Below, piece by piece: positions 32,519 through 36,177 of a DNA stretch of 36,177 nucleotides. Made by a program: the position numbers and the translations under genes. Under the pieces are notes generated by a model. The model made no database searches. It was not told the DNA's origin and was given only the letters and a program-made list of their open reading frames with translations. The DNA comes from an uncultured Acidobacteriota bacterium (lineage in GTDB: Bacteria; Acidobacteriota; Terriglobia; Terriglobales; Acidobacteriaceae): NCBI GenBank assembly GCA_903851035.1, contig CAINND010000067.1, forward strand, positions 1 through 36,177. The letters run 5' to 3'. How positions within the stretch are numbered: position 1 is the first letter of the stretch; the number at the start of each line of letters is the position of its first letter.

Positions 32519-33232
32519 GTGAGCATGAGCCGCGTACTCATCATCGATGACGATCAGGGACTGGTCAGCCTGTTGCAGCGCTATCTGCGCAACGATGGTT
32601 TTGAGGTGACGGCTGTCTATGATCACCGCACCGGCCTGGAAGCCGCGCTGCGCAATGAGCACGACGTGATCATCCTGGACGTGATGCTGCCCGGCGGCAG
32701 CGGCTTTGAGCTGCTGAAGAGCCTGCGGCTGCAATCGCGCGTGCCGGTCATCCTGCTGACCGCGCGCGGCGAGGCCGTGGACCGCATCCTGGGCCTGGAA
32801 ATCGGCGCGGACGACTACGTTCCCAAGCCATTCGACCCGCGCGAACTGGCGGCGCGCATCCGTGCCGTGCTGCGGCGCTCGCAGGAAAATCACAACGAAA
32901 GCGCCACGGAAGAGACGCTGGTGGTGGACGACCTTACGCTCTCTCTGCTGGCGCGCAGCGTGCATTGCGCCGGGCAGGCGGTTGAATTGACGGGCGCGGA
33001 GTTCAATATGCTTGTGCTGCTGGTGCGCCGCGCCGGAGCCGTGGTGACGCGCGAGGAATTGGCACAGGCCGCACTCGGCCGTCCGCTTTCGGCCTTTGAC
33101 CGCAGCGTCGATGTCCACGTCAGCCGGCTGCGCAAAAAGCTTGGCTACACAGCAACGGGCGAAGAGCGCATCCGCCCGGTGCGTGGGATTGGCTACTTTT
33201 ACGCCGTGATGGCCAAGTCGGTGCAGCCATGA
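32519..33232 (+). CDS. OmpR/CpxR-like response regulator
   Basis: The protein has 237 residues. The receiver domain has acidic IIDDDQ, the phospho-acceptor Asp54 in ILDVMLPGG, Thr in LLTARG and Lys in PKPFDP. The C-terminal winged helix (about 138-230) has LTGAEFNMLVLLV, the recognition helix region RSVDVHVSRLRKKLG and IRPVRGIGYFY. The domain order and the 'RSVDVHVSRLRKKL' wording are closest to CpxR. The GTG at 32519 has GGAG nine bases upstream; ATG 32525 is the alternative. The stop overlaps the kinase start (ATGA). Its position divergent from the efflux operon suggests it controls that operon; this is inference from context. Confidence 0.92.
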   Translation: MSMSRVLIIDDDQGLVSLLQRYLRNDGFEVTAVYDHRTGLEAALRNEHDVIILDVMLPGGSGFELLKSLRLQSRVPVILLTARGEAVDRILGLEIGADDYVPKPFDPRELAARIRAVLRRSQENHNESATEETLVVDDLTLSLLARSVHCAGQAVELTGAEFNMLVLLVRRAGAVVTREELAQAALGRPLSAFDRSVDVHVSRLRKKLGYTATGEERIRPVRGIGYFYAVMAKSVQP

Positions 33233-34590
33233 AAAGCCGCATCTTCTGGAAGATCTTCCTGCCGTTCTGGGTTTTGCAGACGATCATCATGCTGTTTCTG
33301 GCGTATCGAGTGCATGAGAGCTTCGGGCCGGAGCGTCCGTGGTGGCTGCAGCCGGAGCGCCGCGCCATTCCCGTGCTGGCGCGTACCGCCACCTGGCGTT
33401 ACGACACGCGCGGACAGGAGGGGTTGCGCGAGCTGCTGAAGAGCATCGAGCTGCCGCGCCGCGCCGCCTACTGGCTGTTTGATGAAAACTGGCACGAGCT
33501 GAGCGGCTTTTGGCTGGCTCCGGATGCCGTGGAGGGCGCGCAAAAGGCGCTGAAGCATGATGGCCTGGCCATGACTCGGCATGGCGCCTTCCTGGTGGAG
33601 AAGCTGACGCCGCCCAGCGGGCACACCTATATCTTCGTCGGCGAGTTCTTTCATCCGCCGCTGCTGCACTCGCTGCCGGTCAGCGTTTTCATCGTCATCC
33701 TTTTCAGTTCGCTGCTGACATCGCTGCTGTGCGCGATTCTTGCGCAATACCTTACCCGTCCCATTGTGCGTTTGCGCGACGCCGCCGCGGCCATCGCCCG
33801 CGGCAATCTGGACGCCCGAGCCGGGGTGGGACCCAGCGATCGTCGCGACGAGATCGCCGACCTTGTGCGCGACTTTGACGTTATGGCGGGCGAGATCAGC
33901 GACCTGGTGCAGAGCAATAAACGCATGTTGATGGGCGTCTCACACGATTTGCGCTCGCCGATTGCGCGCATTCGCGTGGCGCTCTCACTGGCCTCCAACG
34001 CGCCGGAAGAAGAACGCTCCGAATTGCTGGAGCGCATCGAACTGGAACTGCTGCGGCTGAATGGAATGATCGAGCAGGTGCTGACCGTGGCTCGACTGGA
34101 GAGCGGCCAGATGGAGACGCCGAAGGTCGCCGTCTCGCTCAACCAGGTGCTGGAAGAGGCTTTGGAAGACGCGCGCTTTGAGGCCAGCCAGACCAATGCG
34201 GAAATCGTAGGCGGCCAGGACTGGCCGCAACTCAGCGTGTTGGGCGATGAGAATATGCTGCGCAGCGCCTTTGAAAACGTGTTGCGTAACGCCATCTTCT
34301 ACTCCGGCGACGGCGGACGCATCAGCGTGAATGTGGGGCTGGCCGGTGGGATGGCGCGCATCAGTGTGGGAGACAACGGCCCCGGAGTGCCGGAAGACGC
34401 GCTGCCGCGGCTGTTTAAGCCCTTCTATCGCGTGGACGACGCGCGCAACACCAGCACGGGCGGCAGTGGGCTGGGTCTTTCGCTGGTGAGCGCGGCCGTC
34501 AAGTTTCACGGTGGCAAGGTCAGCGCGCGCAATCTGCAACCCAAGGGTTTGGAGATTACGATTGAGATTCCCGCGACGCTGGTAAAGTAA
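33229..34590 (+). CDS. CpxA-like sensor histidine kinase
   Basis: The protein has 453 residues. TM1 (about 8-27) and TM2 (about 150-173) frame a periplasmic sensor of about 120 residues. A HAMP domain follows (YLTRPIVRLRDAAAAIARG). The HisKA box GVSHDLRSPIARIRVAL has His239 as phosphorylation site, and the ATPase domain has N box ENVLRNAIFYS, G1 DNGPGVPED, F box FKPFYR and G2 GGSGLGLSLV. The SHDLRSPIARIR form is typical of CpxA/AdeS-like kinases. It is translated coupled to the response regulator through an ATGA overlap. The stimulus is unknown, and envelope stress or efflux substrates are likely candidates by analogy. A strong terminator follows. Confidence 0.93.
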   Translation: MKSRIFWKIFLPFWVLQTIIMLFLAYRVHESFGPERPWWLQPERRAIPVLARTATWRYDTRGQEGLRELLKSIELPRRAAYWLFDENWHELSGFWLAPDAVEGAQKALKHDGLAMTRHGAFLVEKLTPPSGHTYIFVGEFFHPPLLHSLPVSVFIVILFSSLLTSLLCAILAQYLTRPIVRLRDAAAAIARGNLDARAGVGPSDRRDEIADLVRDFDVMAGEISDLVQSNKRMLMGVSHDLRSPIARIRVALSLASNAPEEERSELLERIELELLRLNGMIEQVLTVARLESGQMETPKVAVSLNQVLEEALEDARFEASQTNAEIVGGQDWPQLSVLGDENMLRSAFENVLRNAIFYSGDGGRISVNVGLAGGMARISVGDNGPGVPEDALPRLFKPFYRVDDARNTSTGGSGLGLSLVSAAVKFHGGKVSARNLQPKGLEITIEIPATLVK

Positions 34591-34634
34591 GCCGCTGGCG
34601 AAATGGCCGGCAGGCGAAAATTGAAAGGGAATTG

Positions 34635-34664
34635 AAAGGCCGCGCTGTTTGCGCGGCCTTTTTG
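34635..34664. terminator. Bidirectional Rho-independent terminator
   Basis: An 11-bp perfect stem AAAGGCCGCGC (34635-34645) / GCGCGGCCTTT (34651-34661) with a 5-base loop is followed by further Ts. The A-rich 5' arm makes it usable from both strands. It lies between the convergent kinase and methyltransferase genes. Confidence 0.9.
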
Positions 34665-34687
34665 TTGCTACGACGCGATTGAATAAC

Positions 34688-36177
34688 CTAGCGCTCGCCC
34701 AGGGCCTCGATCACATCCACGGCGGCGGCGAACTTGCCGAGCGGTGCGCTGACCTGCACGCCCTGCACCATACCGCGCGCTTCCAGCAGCATCTCGCGGG
34801 CGATGAGGACACCTTCGGCGCGAGCGTGTTCGCTGCTTTCGCTGGCGGCGGACATGCGGGCGATGATTTCATCCGGCACGCTGACGCGCAGCTCGTTGCG
34901 CATGAACTCCGCATTGCGCACACTGGTCAGCGGCCAGATGCCGGCCAGAATGGGCAGCTTGCAGTGCTCCACGCGGCGCAGAAACTGCTCCAGCAAACGC
35001 ATGTCGAAGACCGGCTGGGTGACGGCGTAGTGGGCTCCGGCCTCGCACTTGTACTCAAAGCGGCGGACTTCTTCGTCGAGGTCGCTGATGCCGGGATTGG
35101 CGCCGACGCCGATGACGAAGGCCGTGGCCGAGCCAATGGGGTTGGCGCCGATATCCACGCCGAGGTTGAGGTTGCGCACGATGTTGACCAGGCCGATGGC
35201 GTCCACGTCGAAGACGGCGGTTGCGTCCGGATAATTGCCCAGCTTGGGCGGGTCGCCGGTGATGCAGATCAAGTTGTGCAGGCCGAGCGCGCTGGCGCCG
35301 AGCAGGTCGCTCTGAATGCTGAGCACGTTGCGGTCGCGGCAGGTGTAGTGCAGCACGGTCTCAATGCCGCAGTCACGCTCGATGAGCGTACACAGCGCCT
35401 GGTTGCCCATGCGGGCGCTGGCCCGAGGGCTGTCGGGAATATTGACGGCATCGATGCCGACGCCGCGCAGGTAGCGTGCGGCATCAACTTCCTTGGTTGG
35501 GGTGCAGCCTTTCGGCGGCACAATCTCCACCATGGTGACGAACTCGCCTGCGGCCAGTTTGCGGCCCAGATTGCTGCGCTCTTCCAGGGGCTTCACTTCC
35601 GGCTGCTGTGCAGGACGGGCCACCGTTACCTGGAAGGATGAACTGCGGGCCTCACCCACGCGCAAGGCGTTCTTCATGGCCTTGATGTGCTCCGGCGTGG
35701 TGCCGCAGCAGCCGCCGATGAGAGAGACTCCGGCGGCGACGAATTTGCGCGCGTAGCTGGCCATGTACTCCGGCGAGCAGAGATAGATGTTGCGGCCCTC
35801 GACGCTGCGCGGCATGCCGGCATTGGGCTGCGCGGCCAGCGGCAGGGCGGTAACGCGGCGCAGGCGCTCGATGGTATCCAGCATGGCGGCTGGGCCGACG
35901 GAACAGTTGCAGCCAATGACGTCGGCTCCGAAGTTGGTGAGGCGAGTGCCAAAGGTCTCGGGCTCGGCTCCGTCCAGTGCGTTACCTTCTTCGTCGATAG
36001 TTACCTCGGCGACGATGGGCAGGCCGGGTGCGGCTTCGCGCGCGGCCAGGATGGCCTGGTGCAGTTCGTCCAGGTAGCCGAAGGTTTCCAGCAGAATGAG
36101 GTCCACGCCCTCGTCGGCCAGAACCTCGATCTGGGCGCGGAAGGCGGCGCGGGCTTCTTCGCGGGCGATCTTGCCGA
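34688..36177 (-). CDS. Bifunctional homocysteine S-methyltransferase/methylenetetrahydrofolate reductase (partial)
   Basis: The reading frame runs off the right edge, so the N-terminus is missing; within the window about 495 codons are seen. The N-terminal homocysteine methyltransferase part shows GVDLILLETF (read across 36106), the first Cys region GCNCS and the second zinc-ligand motif GGCCGTTPEH. After a linker, the methylenetetrahydrofolate reductase (TIM barrel) begins at EFVTMVEIVPPKGC and contains NIPDSPRASARM, LICITGDPPK and YAVTQPVFD. The same fusion is known from Bacillus YitJ. It would supply 5-methyltetrahydrofolate and methylate homocysteine. An internal GTG at 36106 is not the true start, because the homologous sequence continues upstream of it. 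Confidence 0.9.
   Translation of the reverse strand, partial: GKIAREEARAAFRAQIEVLADEGVDLILLETFGYLDELHQAILAAREAAPGLPIVAEVTIDEEGNALDGAEPETFGTRLTNFGADVIGCNCSVGPAAMLDTIERLRRVTALPLAAQPNAGMPRSVEGRNIYLCSPEYMASYARKFVAAGVSLIGGCCGTTPEHIKAMKNALRVGEARSSSFQVTVARPAQQPEVKPLEERSNLGRKLAAGEFVTMVEIVPPKGCTPTKEVDAARYLRGVGIDAVNIPDSPRASARMGNQALCTLIERDCGIETVLHYTCRDRNVLSIQSDLLGASALGLHNLICITGDPPKLGNYPDATAVFDVDAIGLVNIVRNLNLGVDIGANPIGSATAFVIGVGANPGISDLDEEVRRFEYKCEAGAHYAVTQPVFDMRLLEQFLRRVEHCKLPILAGIWPLTSVRNAEFMRNELRVSVPDEIIARMSAASESSEHARAEGVLIAREMLLEARGMVQGVQVSAPLGKFAAAVDVIEALGER

Overview
The window is high-GC, gene-dense bacterial chromosome. Its gene content points to an acidobacterium of the Terriglobia type. The clues are an Oar-like TonB-dependent receptor with an N-terminal carboxypeptidase-regulatory-like domain, DUF1844 and DUF5666 proteins, a menaquinone methyltransferase, and intergenic repeats of the CATCCTGAGCG and GGGGCACCC kinds. 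This assignment is inference from gene families. No rRNA, tRNA, CRISPR array or phage gene was seen.

Region 1 (1-9704) is housekeeping. It holds the 3' end of aroB, then menG, a convergent NAD-dependent epimerase, and a rightward cluster of CDF metal transporter, OsmC-like protein and EamA permease. A leftward operon follows, in transcription order ygfZ-like, DUF1844, PhnP-like hydrolase, ribF. A GT2 glycosyltransferase diverges from it. Region 2 (9705-16643) holds a PLP aminotransferase, a 2-hydroxyacid dehydrogenase with an unusual N-terminal zinc-finger extension, a secreted coiled-coil protein, leftward purQ-ykgJ, a possible small Cys-rich protein, and glnA.

Region 3 (16644-22917) is the accessory part. 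A DUF5666 protein and a TonB-dependent receptor form a pair, and a small membrane protein follows whose start is preceded by 14-bp tandem repeats. Next comes an AT-richer island of about 1.25 kb between two convergent genes. It contains a 753-bp segment with 29-bp imperfect terminal inverted repeats around a single unrecognised gene, plus nested inverted repeats.

Region 4 (22918-34664) is a complete tripartite RND efflux operon in MdtABC order (adaptor, two different pumps, outer-membrane factor). It diverges from an OmpR/CpxR-like regulator and kinase pair, and the shared intergenic region carries a GTAAA-N5-GTGAA direct repeat. The window ends inside a homocysteine methyltransferase/methylenetetrahydrofolate reductase gene.

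The observations most worth following up are the 753-bp inverted-repeat cassette, the chain of ATGA-coupled five-codon mini-ORFs leading into the gene at 21361, the zinc finger-dehydrogenase fusion, three -10 boxes placed so that transcripts would be leaderless or nearly so, and a Ser/Ala-rich insertion of about 58 residues in one of the two RND pumps.
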